Source: Pezicula radicicola
Lineage: Eukaryota > Ascomycota > Leotiomycetes > Helotiales > Dermateaceae
Assembly (NCBI GenBank): GCA_003008705.1
Contig: PDUO01000026.1
Span: forward strand, 744,001-808,000
DNA: 64,000 bases
Direction of reading: 5' to 3'
The translations under genes and the position numbers were made by a program. The notes beneath the pieces are model-generated. The model was not told the DNA's origin. It saw nothing but the letters and a program-made list of their open reading frames with translations, and searched no databases. How positions within the stretch are numbered: the first letter of the stretch is position 1; each line of letters opens with the position of its first letter. Shown here piece by piece: positions 12,007-23,866 of this stretch.

Positions 12007-13674
12007 TCAAGACTGAGCGCTCCCAGTCATCTCATAGTTCTTTTCCCAGATGCTTCTCAGAAGGGCCGCAACCCCATCATCGCCATCTCCACTATCCCCA
12101 TCACCAATCCTTGTCCCCGCGCTACCAACTACACTTCCTTCAAAGGAAGTTCTTATCGGAGTCTCCCCTCCATTTCCAACACCAACACCTCTAGCCTTCC
12201 GCTGTTCTCTCAAGCTCTGGCTTAATCCATACCCACCACCTCGTCCATTCGTATTATCCTCCAGAGCAGAATTAGTATTTCCACTCCGCCCATTCGGAAT
12301 CCTCCTCATCTTCTCATTTCCAGGTAAGTGCGCAAGACGTTTCAAAGCTTTACCAACAGGATCCTGATACCGTCTCACGACTAAATACTCCAACCCAGTC
12401 TTCTCAAGCTGAGATCTCACGCCTGGTGCCCTGCCGTCGTAACCTGCTCCACCACCACCAACCACACCATTATTACCTAAAGCTCCAGACTGCGGTTCAA
12501 TATTGGAACTTGCTCTCTGCAACCATAGTTTCTGCTGGGTACGTGATTGTTGTGGTGGTATATAACCCGCAGGGCTATGAGTAGTAGAGGTTTTGCGCGA
12601 ACGAGGCGCGAGTGCTGATTCTGGTTCTTCACGATCCGTACTTGAATCACGGTGTGTCAAATTGCCCATACTACGCGCACGCTTTATCTCATCGTTGCTT
12701 GCTTTCGGAGGACTTGGATTATGAAGATTTGCTGGAAAAGAGGCTTCGGCTGGTGTTCCTGAGGATCCGCCATTGACGAATCGAGAGACGACTTCATCTT
12801 TACCACCACTGCTATTCGCAGTTTTGGGGAGGATATCGTGATCGTGGATTGGTGGAGAACGTGATATTGTTGGTGTAGCCGTAGCCAGAGACATCTTGGT
12901 AGTATTGTAATTGCTGGGAGTTCGCTGTAGTAATCTCTCCGTTATAACCCTTGCATCAGCAATATGACGCCCATTGATAACCGAATAGGACTTCACTTTG
13001 GAAGGCGAATCGTTTGGTGAATGAGGGGCAGTGTTATTGGCAGATGGTTTCGCAGAAGAATGAGCAGAGCCCAGTCTACTTGCCGACCGGGACAGAACAG
13101 GACTCGCAGATGAAGAAGCTTCTTCCCAACCGTCCTCTGCCTCCGCTGCAATACTCTGCGAGCCAATTTCGAAATGTACTGAATTGGGACGTTTCTTATC
13201 GGAAGCATGAGAGGATTTCGGTCGGGATTTGGGCACGTCTGCTGTCGAGCGATTGCGCCGGAGGTTGACGTGGGAAGAGTTCTTGTTCTTGCCGCTCAAG
13301 GAGGTGGTGCTGGCATTGCGATTATTGCCCAATTTCCTGAGGTCTGTATGTGAACCGCTGTCCTTGTGTTTAAGTGAGAGCACCTTTGAGGAGGGGACTC
13401 GAGGATGAGCGTGCGACTGGTGTTTTCCGACTATGTGCTTCTGTTGCCCGCTGCCAGCTCCCTTATTATTCTTCCCGTTCTGCTGAGGTGGGGTTGAGGA
13501 GTGCTGCGATTCTGTATCGTTATAGTTGGAGGATGTGGAGCGATGGCGACTTCCTAGGGATTGTCTTTGGTCTATAGAAGATGGCATTGCGTGTTGTGGT
13601 GAGTGCTTACTCGTCCGGTTGTGTAAATGCGTGCGCCTTTGAGGTGTGAGGTTTGATGCGCTGGCCGACGGCAC
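12007..13674 (-). CDS. TCO89: TORC1 complex subunit Tco89-like, Ser-rich protein
   Basis: Single exon, 555 aa, largely Ser/Asn/Pro-rich and probably disordered. Islands I recognise from the fungal Tco89 family (PF10452) occur in order: SSHVNLRRNRSTADVPKS, SVHFEIGSQS followed by an acidic WEEASSSASPVLSRSASR segment, FVNGGSSGTP, a QQKLWLQRASS element, and C-terminal EYLVVRRYQDPVGKALKRL. Tco89 is a non-essential TORC1 subunit at the vacuolar surface that supports nutrient and stress signalling; this role is from yeast. The start at 13674 is the first ATG in frame and has a Ser/Ala-rich beginning, so a longer N-terminus through an upstream intron cannot be excluded. Disordered proteins are hard to place by eye, but the spaced islands make the call probable. 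Confidence 0.75.
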   Translation of the reverse strand: MPSASASNLTPQRRTHLHNRTSKHSPQHAMPSSIDQRQSLGSRHRSTSSNYNDTESQHSSTPPQQNGKNNKGAGSGQQKHIVGKHQSHAHPRVPSSKVLSLKHKDSGSHTDLRKLGNNRNASTTSLSGKNKNSSHVNLRRNRSTADVPKSRPKSSHASDKKRPNSVHFEIGSQSIAAEAEDGWEEASSSASPVLSRSASRLGSAHSSAKPSANNTAPHSPNDSPSKVKSYSVINGRHIADARVITERLLQRTPSNYNTTKMSLATATPTISRSPPIHDHDILPKTANSSGGKDEVVSRFVNGGSSGTPAEASFPANLHNPSPPKASNDEIKRARSMGNLTHRDSSTDREEPESALAPRSRKTSTTHSPAGYIPPQQSRTQQKLWLQRASSNIEPQSGALGNNGVVGGGGAGYDGRAPGVRSQLEKTGLEYLVVRRYQDPVGKALKRLAHLPGNEKMRRIPNGRSGNTNSALEDNTNGRGGGYGLSQSLREQRKARGVGVGNGGETPIRTSFEGSVVGSAGTRIGDGDSGDGDDGVAALLRSIWEKNYEMTGSAQS

Positions 13675-14133
13675 ACAAGGCTGGAAGCGATGGGATGGGC
13701 TGGACCGTCCGTGGAAAGGAAAGTGGAAAAAAGTCTAGTCCACTTGCACAACAGAGAAAAAGTGTGACCTTCCCATTCTTTGGCTGGAAATTCTGCGGAA
13801 TTACAAACTACCGACATCCAATTTCGATCACTGTTCGCAGCTCAATTGCACAAAGTACTTTCGCTCAAAAATGTACGTACAGTACGTCAGCGTGGTCTCA
13901 TCTCACAACAAGGCTGACCATCTTATTCTGGACAGTTATCACATGCTCGCTCAGGGGTAAGGTCAAGATCCCGGATCAATCTTTATCATTTCGTATTCAC
14001 ATGTGCTATTTGCTAAATGCCTCCGTGTACAGATACAGCTATACATCAGGGCCGGTTGGGTACTCAGGAACGCCATGCCATCAAAGCCATTAAAACCAAT
14101 TTAGATCCCATTCCATCTACAGCAAATCTAAGC
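13675..14133. other. Intergenic, PEPCK 3' end to TCO89 5' end
   Basis: About 460 bases between two minus-strand genes. It must include the TCO89 promoter and the PEPCK 3' UTR. No further ORF or repeat is visible. Confidence 0.5.
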
Positions 14134-16549
14134 CTAGATAGCTGGTCCGGCCTTAATGACCTCCTCAGTAGCCTCGTCTGAGTATTTTTTGAAGTTCTCA
14201 ACGAACAAGCCGCCGAGCTTCGTTACTTCTTGCTTGAAGCTGTCGTGTCCTTGCGTCCATGCGTTTCTTGGGTTCAGTAGTTCTGATGGGACACCTGTGC
14301 AGGTCTTGGGGACGGCAAGGTTGAAAGTTTCGTAGGTCTCGAATTCTACCTTGGCGAGTTCTCCAGAGTGGATGGCATCGAGAATTGCACGAGTGTACTT
14401 CAGTGGGCAACGCTTGCCACCAGTGGTAGCACCAGCTCCAACCCATCCAGTGTTCAGCAACCAAGCATTAGCCTTGTGGTGCTCAATCTTGTCAGCCAGC
14501 ATCTTAGCATATCGCATAGGATGAAGAGCCAAGAAAGGTTGGGCAAAGCAAGAAGAGAAGGTTGCTTGTGGTTCCGTGATGCCATCTTCAGTACCGGCCA
14601 TCTTTGAGGTGTATCCGGAGATGAAGTGGAACATGGTCTGCGCCGAGTTAAGCTTAGAAATTGGTGGGAGGACACCACGAGCATCGCAGGTAAGAAGAAT
14701 GATGTTGCTTGGGTGGTTTGTTGACAGACAGGGGATCTTGGCGTTGGAGATGTATTCAATAGGGTAAGCACTGAGAAGGTTAGTATCTCAAAATTCGCTC
14801 GAGGTTCCTGAAAGCTTACCAACGAGTGTTCTCAGTCAACGTCGAATCGTCGTAATCAACAAGACGAGTCTCGGGGCTGAAAACAACATTCTCCAGAACT
14901 GATCCGAACCTGATAGCACCGAAGATATCAGGTTCCTTCTCGCCTGAAAGACCGATACACTTAGCGTAGCACTGAGACAAGTTAGCTATGCGTATGCATG
15001 ACTGAGGTAAAGCCACTTACACCACCCTCGATGTTGAAAACACCACGTTCACTCCAGCAGTGCTCATCATCACCAATCAAAGCACGGTTAGGATCAGCTG
15101 ACAGAGTTGTTTTGCCGGTGCCAGAAAGTCCAAAGAAAACAGTAACATCACCATTCTTGCCCTCATTTGCAGATGAGTGCAGAGTAAGAACGTTGTGCTT
15201 AACTGGCATCTCGTAGAAGAGAACGGTGAAAACACCCTTCTTCATCTCCCCAGCATATTCAGTACCGAGGATAACCATCTCCTTGTCTGCGAAGTTGATA
15301 GCGACGGAAGTACCTGAAGTCATGCCCTCAGTGTATCTGTTCGCAGGGAAGGATCCAGCATTGTAAATGGTGTAATCAGGGTGGAAATGCTCAAGATCTT
15401 TCGGGTCAGGTCGGATAAGCATATTGCGCATGAAGAGAGCGTGGTAAGCACGAGCGCATACGACTCGGACCTTGATCTGGTATTTCTTGTCCCATCCTGC
15501 GAAACCATCAACAACGTAGATTCGATTTCTGGTGTTGAGATAATCAATTGCTCTTTCACGGTTAATTCGCCAGACCTAGAAAAACAAAAACCCGTCAGTA
15601 CCCAAATTTTATAGACTAGAGATAGCACGTGTCGAAAAAGTCCCGATGCATATGCCCCCTATGCCGCGAAAAGTCAAGCGAAATGCGGGGTTGCATAGGT
15701 GAGCATTGCCGACGACTTGCATGACGTCGATATGTGACAAGAACATGCGCATCTATACAAAGGGAGTAATAATAGGGAAGAATTCGGAACATGCAATTGA
15801 TGTGTAGGAAACGGAGAGGGATTTTTGGGGTAGAGAATGTGACGAGAAATTGAGGCTGTGTATTCTTACATCAGGTGTCATTGGCTTGTTGACTGGACTG
15901 TTGTATAACATTGTTAGCCTCGGGTTCGGGCAACACAGGAGTTTGTTTGGAAGCAGCACTTACCCCCACCAGATTTCATTTTCTGAACTGGGCTCCTTCA
16001 CAATACGCTTATCTAAAGGTGATCGACCAGTCTTCGCTCCTGAGTATGCAGTGAGCGCTCCGGTAGAGGTTATTGCTGAGCCAGTTTCGTAGACGAGGGC
16101 ATCTTCGTAGAGGGCAGCGACTGAAGGGTTAGGGACCTGTGAAAGAAGAGAAGATGTTAGCACTTGACTGGCGTTTGGATAGATATGGCAGATACATACA
16201 ATAGCAACACGATCGTAGTCGATATGTGCCTTCTCATGAAGTTCCTCCTCGAGTTCAGTGTGTTCTACCACGGGTCTAAGAGAGCGGCAGTTAGTATCAA
16301 TGTTGACGACAGGAGCAGGAGCAACGGCAGCAATAGCGACAGGAGCCATTCGACTTACTGGACACCACCCGGGTGAAGAGAAGTCTTGTTGACAGTGTTG
16401 GAAATCATGTTTCTGAGAGAAGTAGAGTGGTAATTGCTGTTGGATTTGGCCAGCTGCTGAGATCGAGGACCGAGTTGTCTTGGATCGGAGTAAGGGCTTT
16501 GAGGCCTGAGAACTGGGTCTTCCGGCTTCTTAAGTAAAGCTGAAGCCAT
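14134..16549 (-). CDS. PCK1: Phosphoenolpyruvate carboxykinase (ATP), gluconeogenesis
   Basis: Seven exons: 16549-16359, 16275-16200, 16136-15964, 15897-15870, 15575-15021, 14971-14820, 14770-14134. The enzyme turns oxaloacetate plus ATP into PEP, CO2 and ADP in the cytosol. Visible motifs: [11 protein letters not shown], the arginine-rich RNMLIRP segment, [20 protein letters not shown], the kinase P-loop [51 protein letters not shown] and the C-terminal LNPRNAW. All splice junctions keep frame; exon 4 is only 28 bases. The chosen Met gives a 50-residue extension before [10 protein letters not shown], where shorter homologues start. An in-frame ATG at 16627 and another inside the extension are alternatives. 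This gene is classically induced on acetate or other gluconeogenic carbon, but no factor site is claimed here. Confidence 0.97.
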
Positions 16550-19500
16550 GGTCGAGGATTCGTAGGCGTCGCCGGTTTGAAGGTCTCGGCTCTGGCAGGT
16601 TGACTGGTAATAGATTAGTTCGAACACTTCCGAGATGGCGGAGGAGGAGTGGGGAGGAAGTAACTCGTGAAAGTGCTCCTAGGCGAATGAGAGCTACGGG
16701 ATTCGTGAGACTCAGACAAACGCGAAAAGCACGAAAAAGACGCGGACTATGCAGCGGGTGAAGACGGACAACCATGCTGTAAGGACAGGCTGTGCAGGGC
16801 CAAATAGACAAATAATTTGATTAGGATTAGGTACTATCCAGTATTATTGCTGCCCGGTCCAGAGGAGGATAGGACAATCACGGGCAGAGCAGGCTGTGGT
16901 GATAATGTCCTCTGTTGTGGCTCAATAGTCGTGAAGTCTATCAAAATATCTCGCAGGCGAACATCGTACAGAGTCAGCCTGATGACCTCCATTCCATTCA
17001 GCCAAGAGTCCTTCGTTACGGAGGCAACAAATAGCATAACAGCAAACTATCTACCCAAGACGAAAACACCAGCAGGGACAACAGCACACGATCAAAACCC
17101 ACAAGTGAGAAGTAGTAGCCCAAACAAAATAAATCAAAATACTGTCATGTACAGTTGTGGGGAAGGACACCAAATTGGACCAGAACGCAGCCCAATATTA
17201 CTCCACAATACCGAGTTGCTCTTCCGAAAAGCTCCCTCTCCAGAGTTCTTGAAACCCCGCAATACCTCGGAACGGCGTCATACCAGTCATCATAGGGTAG
17301 ATAATGTGATAATGTCCACTCTGCATGGCTATCAGCCCGTTCGCCAGCCTGGCTTGCCATATTCAGGGGAACAACCGAAAAAAGGGGGAGGGGCGCAAAC
17401 CGCGTCAATAACACGAGCGTTGAGGCTTTTTGAGTGGTGTCTCCAATCCGTCAAGCTGGCTTTCTCTAGTCCTCATGCGGACCAAGTGGTGAAGAAGGAA
17501 TGACCTTCGAGAAGCACACCAGGCGCTGAGGGCTTCAAGCAGCCAGCAAATTCGCAAATCCGCATTCCAAGGTACCAGTTTCTGCCCAGTTCCTGCACTC
17601 TGCGAGTCTGATATCGGTAAGTGGAGAGGAGGACTGTGGGCTGTTTTTTTTCTTCTGGAAAAGCTTGAATATATTGATCAGCCAGACAGATTTCTTGGTG
17701 CTTTCCCGACGACGGAGGCAAACCGGGTGGCCCTGTTCTGGTTTTATTAGAGCGGAGAAGTCTTTATCCGCTGAAAATACTAGGTAAGTACCCGAGAGTT
17801 CGTTCTTAAGCTTTATACAAACCTGAAAACTATAAAAAAAGACGGGAGGCCGGATTCAAGTACACTGAAAAATTCAACTAGTTGATGATGAGTACTTTAC
17901 AAGTTATTAGTGTCACGAGTTCTAGTCTTAGAATATTAGGGAAAGGTGATGGATTGCAAGTACATCTCAAAAATAGATTCTGACTTATTCCGCTATCACG
18001 TGATATCATCACAACGACGGGAACTTCCCAGGAGTCGTAAAGACAAAAAATACGAAACTCACCGACGTGCATTATGAGACATGAGGCATTTTAATGTCCT
18101 GAGCCTGTCTCGTATCAATAAAGCCATATAACAAGAAGGTCGAAGAGAATGCAAAGCGGCACAGCCGCACAACACAGTTCAATCCTTCAATCCTCCCTCT
18201 CTCACATGCTGCCAAGCCTCTTTCCTCGTTTCCCTTTTTAAATTCTCGTTAACTTTCTCGGCATGAAAGTAATTGGGAGTGAGGTCTAGGCGAGTTATAT
18301 CTCAAGTATTTTCAACTTTCGAAAGTATGGTAGGATAGAGTATCATGATGAACCCACGATATCTTGGTGTGCCCGAAAGATATCTTGTGGGATGTTTCTT
18401 ACTACCAATAGTCAATAGTCTACCGAATTTTCCAATGGTCAATCTTCCCATAGATACATTACTCGAGTAGTGAACTATAAATCTCACCTACTAGTTTTAA
18501 TGGTCTTTTACAGTCAGCGGTGAACTCTTCAATTCAATATTGAAATAATCTAGTCGGTGAGTGCTAAAATCATGGAGTAGCGAAAATGTGGTTGTGGTAG
18601 TCATAGGTGGATCTTGCCGGCGGGGTTATCTCGTCATTATTGGTGAACTTCACCGGTGAAGTTCTTATTTCCTAATCTGGCAATTCACCTGCGTAATACG
18701 ATATGCAACAAAGCAAACAGCGTCGCATCATGTGCATTTACGTCAGCATCATCAAAAGTACAAATTCTCAAGTTCTTAAAGTCGTAAAAGTCGTACTTGT
18801 ACAGTACATAAGAGATACATAAAGGTCTCCCGTTGACTTTCTAAGACTTAGGTATATTCCCTTTTCCCTTAGCATTAAACCAAGTGAAAGATACTATCAA
18901 CTTATTTGAGCTAATAAATGATTTAGGTAACCAGGTACACTTAGGCAACTTACTAGGTAAGAAGAATTATACAGTATGGTCTTAAGACGACCATACCAAA
19001 CTTAAGCTTAAGGTGCTTTCCGCATGTATACCTGGCGTCGCTGGTTTTCAATGGGTATTAATAAAAATATTCCACCTAAGACGCTATGTTGTCCAAGTTC
19101 ATTTTACCTTCTAGAATACATTATAAACAAGAAGACAAAAAAGTATCGGACAGAGATAATGGCTAGTTTGAAGCAGGGGAGGCGATACGGACTTCCAATT
19201 CTGATATCTGGTAAGTTAAGTTTAGCGTTGGGGACAACACTGTTCATGATGCTTGCTATGGTAGAAGCCACAATGCTGCAATAAGTGAGATAATTATCCT
19301 TAGAGGATTCATGAAGCTGTACTTGGAAGACTACATAGTAAAAGTGATGGCATAGCTAGCTTACATTTTGAATATATGATAATGATAAGATTGGCATGGA
19401 ACAAAGGAGTTTGAATCACGATCGACGTGTTGTGCTAGATCATTGTGCACTTGGATGTGAAGCTAGTTAATACAGTATAGAGCAATATTTGACCATAGTG

Positions 19501-20266
19501 TATCAGATGGAAGCAACTTGGAATAACTCAGAAAATCAAAACAAGTGCGGAAGCAAAATTACTCATACATGAGAGAAGGAAGTTCTGTTCGATAGCTCGC
19601 AGTAGCGAGCTAAAGCCTGTGTGAGGACTGTAACAATAGAATTTGCAAACCGGGTCACACAGTACCAGTAAACTCCAATTATGACGATCTTAGAAAGAAG
19701 CGAGTGGCACAATAACCCAAAGGAGCAGAACAGTTGTTGAGAAGTCGAACGAGTCCTTGGTAGTATCAAAAAACCTCACCTGATATATATCTTTTCTGCT
19801 CAGAAAAATGTTTTATTTCTGCCTGGCTAAAGCTAAGGCTATACAAACCCACATAACAAACTCCCAAATGATTTAACTCCCGCAACATAGGTCCTACACA
19901 TATTGTCGGAGTTGTAGTATGTGAGATATATGCTAAGTAAAACTAGTACTTCAGAGATTCCGCTCACAGGAGTTGAACTAGGAAACTCTAGCCAGAGAAG
20001 CCTGCAGGTTTGATGTAGATATACGACTTCTAATTCAAAATCTTCCTGTCTCTTCGGAGGACCTGGCTCTTGTTTCGTTTTAGCTTTTACTTCTTCTTTT
20101 TGGGCATCTTTTAGTTGCGCTTTTTGCTCTTGATTTTGAGGGGAGGGATAAGTGAAGGAAGCGAGTAAGTGAATCGGGAGGATGTTGTTTTGATTAATTG
20201 ATGGTAAGGGCGGTATTTTCTTTCTATCTGACGCAGAATATCAAGCATACAACCAATTCCCCATTC
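16550..20266. other. PEPCK upstream region, then AT-rich gene-free DNA
   Basis: 16550 to about 17750 is balanced in composition and would hold the PEPCK leader and promoter. The long plus-strand open frame at 16817-17503 shows no protein-like features. From about 17750 to 20250 the DNA is AT-rich with scattered stops and no gene. A perfect 20-base palindrome lies at 18645-18664. The block may be RIP-altered repeat DNA, but no element ends were recognised. Confidence 0.5.
18645..18664. repeat. Perfect 20-base palindrome
   Basis: GAACTTCACC is followed directly by its reverse complement GGTGAAGTTC. GGTGAAC-like words recur just upstream (near 18520 and 18641). It could be a dimeric protein-binding site or a transposon end; nothing nearby decides which. 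Confidence 0.6.
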
Positions 20267-21667
20267 TCAAAGTCTCCTCAATTCTCTAACCTCATCTAAA
20301 AAGTCAATCAACTCAACCATACTCTTACACTCAACCAACCTCTTCCTCTCTTCCTTATTCAACAACGTCCCATCCTTCTGTCCCCGATCACTTCCAACCA
20401 TCTCACTAACATGATGAACCACCAATCCAAACGGTAAAGGCTGTCTAGCGACCTTACTCATAAACACTTCAACAGCTTCCCATGGACATCGTTCATAGCC
20501 TGCAAATAAAGCGGGATTCTCGAGTAATCCTCGTGCTGCCATTACTCCGTTTACACCAGCTTTTTCTGTATAAGAGACGGCGTCTGAAAGGGTGAAGATG
20601 TCACCGTTGGATAGAGTGGGTATTGTAGTATGTGAGGCTAGCAGTGTTATTGCGGAGAGATTTACGGGAATAGAGGAGAGAGTTTTTCGGGTTCGACCGT
20701 GGATTGTGAGGAAGTCGGCGCCTGCTGCTTCGACTGTTTTGATGAAATCTACTGTTTCCCTATTTGTATTTCCAAAACTTCGAATCAACAACCTTCCTTC
20801 TCTTTCTAAAGTAAAGCAAATCACCTATAGAGAAATCCCTAAAGCAAAGAGATTCTGAAAATAATAGGAAAAAGCAGAACATACCTCAAATCTTTATGAA
20901 TTCGTATTTTGACACTAACTGTTTTTTTGCCTTCAAACCCGTCATTCCGGATTGACTCTTTAGCAGCCGTCACCATCGAAGCAACAAGTTCTCGCTTGTG
21001 CATCAATGCAGCTCCAAGTGTCTCGGCACATGCCCATGATTGTGGACAGCCACAGTTGATGTCGACTCCGTTTACATGAGGTGCTACTATGGATGTGGCT
21101 CTTGCTAGCTCAAGAGGCGAGTTCACGCCGAATTGGGCTATAGTCGGTGGCGCAGTGGGGGATATTGTGAAATCTTTTGACGAGAGAGAATTAGTTTTGT
21201 GGTGAAAAAGAGAAGGTGGGAAGAAGAAATAGATAGTACAGTACCACTATCACGTGCTAGGACACTGCGATTGAACTCCTTAGCTAGAATCTAACTGTTT
21301 CTTAGCCTTTACTAACTCCCATACTTTAGGTAGAGTACGAGAGACTTACCATAGGAGTCCAAGTCAGATCAACACCATAATGCGCAACAGTCTCTCGGAA
21401 AGCAAGCTTTGATAATGAAACGTTAAAATCGATAACTATAAGGTAGAGGCGAATACCATATTCTAGGCGCTTACCTTGCTATATCTCACCATTGGAGCAG
21501 CTGCATATAGAGGTCTTTTCTCCAATTTCGCTTTCTCAAAGATCTGGAGTGGACTGCATATTGAATATTAGTTTGATTTATCTTTTTCTGATCTTAAAAA
21601 CGCAGACGTACCTGATCTCTAGGCTTGGTGATGTAACATCACTAGCCCCCTTTAGGTCATCTAACAT
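20267..21667 (-). CDS. DUS4: tRNA-dihydrouridine synthase, Dus4-type
   Basis: Six exons (21667-21612, 21553-21475, 21406-21350, 21290-21245, 21173-20885, 20759-20267) give 339 aa. It reduces uridine to dihydrouridine in the tRNA D-loop using FMN and NADPH; Dus4 acts on U20a/U20b. Motifs in order: RPLYAAAPMVRYSKLAFR (FMN-binding start of the barrel), DLTWTPM, TAPPTIAQFGVN, DINCGCPQSWAC with the catalytic Cys, VSVKIRIHKDLRETVDF, FLTIHGRTR and NGVMAARGLLENPALF. The QSWA context after GCP is what I associate with Dus4 rather than Dus1, Dus2 or Dus3. All junctions keep frame. The very short first exon (56 bases) gives an N-terminus without a clear targeting signal. The family is secure and the subfamily likely. 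Confidence 0.92.
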
Positions 21668-23866
21668 TGTTATTAGTTCTGGTGAGAAGCCACTGCATTT
21701 TTAATAGTATATCGGAATTTGTTGAAGAGTTGTGGTGCTCGATAACGTGACGAAATTTGCTGTACTAATATAATAAATCACGTGGTTTAAAGTGGCATTC
21801 CTGGTACTCGGACTTCGTATCTTAACCTTAACTCAGCGACACGTCGATTTAGATGCTTCGCAACACCTACCTACTCTCATCCAAATTTCATCTCGTCTTC
21901 TTGCAAAGGGCAGAGACTACCATACACACTCTATAAGGGAATGGTTCAGGCCTCCCATACTCGCTAGCTACTTGCTATACACTACGCGCTTCCCGGCGTC
22001 ACTGTTTGAACGTTCTTCGTTCTTGACTTTTCTGCCCTCCCAGAATTGTTTTCACCAGGTGCCGAGATAAGCCAGTGGAACTTGTTTCTGAATTTCATCT
22101 TCAGTGCTAGAAAGAAATAATCAAAAGGAGACAGTGGTTAGCTAACCATTTGTTTGGACTCCACACCTTGACGGCAGTTTGGAGATCATAGCTGGAGATT
22201 GGATCAACTTGATATCAAATGTTTGGAACGACTGAATATCTCGATAGGGAGTCATGACAACCATGGGCGTAGTGCCCATGACACGAGATATGGATGCTAG
22301 AGTACAGCTTAGCACTTGAAGTTGAAGCGAATGCTTCGAGAGTCTACCTTCCTACTGCTATATGATGGTTGACCTGTGGGTATCGCCGGACACTGAACCC
22401 AAATTCGGAAACAGTGGAAGGGATTCAAGTGAGGCTCTTAGTAACTCACTTTGACAAGTTATATGTGCAGTACTGATTCCAGCGAAGTAGCTGGTCGCAG
22501 GCCCTCAGGCACGTGGGGCACTATTTTGCGCTCCATTATTATAAGAACATGTTTGGAGCCCACTCGAGAAGTGTTTGTGCTTTTTTTCTTCCGATGATTA
22601 AGGCATTGCAGATGAAGCCTATGTTGCTCATGCAAAGAACAAATCATGCAGTTGCAGTAGACTCTTTACAGTTCGACTCTCGATATAGAAATAATCGCGG
22701 TTCTAACAATCAAGGCTCTAGTACGGAACTTTTTTTTTTGTATGCTAGAGCGATAAATTACCTTTGATATAACGATATCGCGCAATATTGCTCCCTTTTT
22801 GGGGTCTATGCCGTATCGTTCTGTCCAGAGTTCACTGCACCATAGTTGTTGTGCTTGTGTCGGCCCCGACAAAAGGATGCACACCTTAGCAACCAATATT
22901 TCCATTTTAATACAGGCGCATGTGCGGAGTTATCTCCCTTTATGTATCGTGCTTCAGTCGCTAGTTGGCAAGATGGCATGCATATCGACATTTGCTTGAC
23001 AACTACTCCGTAAGTCGGAGCGAGGGTAATAGGCAGGAGTGTAGTGACATTCGTGCACGTACTCAATAATGCCATTTTATACACCTACTATTCTCGGCGT
23101 TCTAGAATTTTTATTTCCATGGCTCTGGGTCCCAAGGCTGTACAAATTGCACAAATCAGGAAACTGAGAAGTTATCCATGTCAGGTGATAGAAATGGTTA
23201 CTCTTCGGCGCAATGTTTACATGGATGCCACCTGCCTCTCCCTCCGAATTCCGGACATTCAGTGCTCTGGGTGAACACCGGCGGTGCTTTTACCCCCCCT
23301 TCAATTTCGATCAAACAAACGAACACCAACCACAGGGAAGCGAGGAGTCTTGATATTCATTAAACAAGAGCTTAATCAAACCTCTAGGGGACCTGCGGAC
23401 TAACAGCACGACGATCGTAGCACGGAACTTCCGTCATAGGGCACAACCTTATTACTTTTCCTCTTTAAAAAAAAAAAGAGCTATTATAGAAAACTCTCCT
23501 GCCGTTCTGGAAGCCCGAAGGCCATGTCCTAGACGTTGGCGGCAAATTCTGTCAAGATCTGACAGCAGGTCCACTGTTTATCAGATTCTTTCGTATTCAA
23601 GCCTCAGGAACATCAGATAGCTGGCTGTCCGGTCACGATCGGAAATTGGGTCTTGAAGTCTTCACAGCTTGCCAGCTGGCTTGGCATTTGGTGATATATG
23701 CTCGAGGTATGTCCATCCTGCTTTTTCCGAGCATCGTTGAGGCCCATATCAACTTTCCGCTCATTGTTCATTGTAATTTTTCTGCTGCTTCGATAGCAAT
23801 TTCATTCATTTTTAGCCTAGTGCATGTCAATAGTTCATTAACGTCAAGTATTCCATACTTGTAACC
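21668..23866. other. Intergenic, divergent DUS4 / GMC oxidoreductase
   Basis: About 2.2 kb between divergent genes. Several open frames of 60-90 codons are present, but none has a recognisable motif. A poly-A run lies near 23467-23478. The last 200 bases before 23867 would hold the promoter and leader of the oxidoreductase. Confidence 0.5.

Noticed and set aside
16817..17503. 228-codon plus-strand open frame upstream of PEPCK
   Set aside because: No domain, no biased composition, and it covers the region where the PEPCK promoter must be. It is likely a chance open frame.
19960..20015. tRNA-like GGAGTTGAACTAGGAAAC string
   Set aside because: It resembles a B-box on the minus strand, but the T-stem does not pair and no acceptor or anticodon arm can be drawn.
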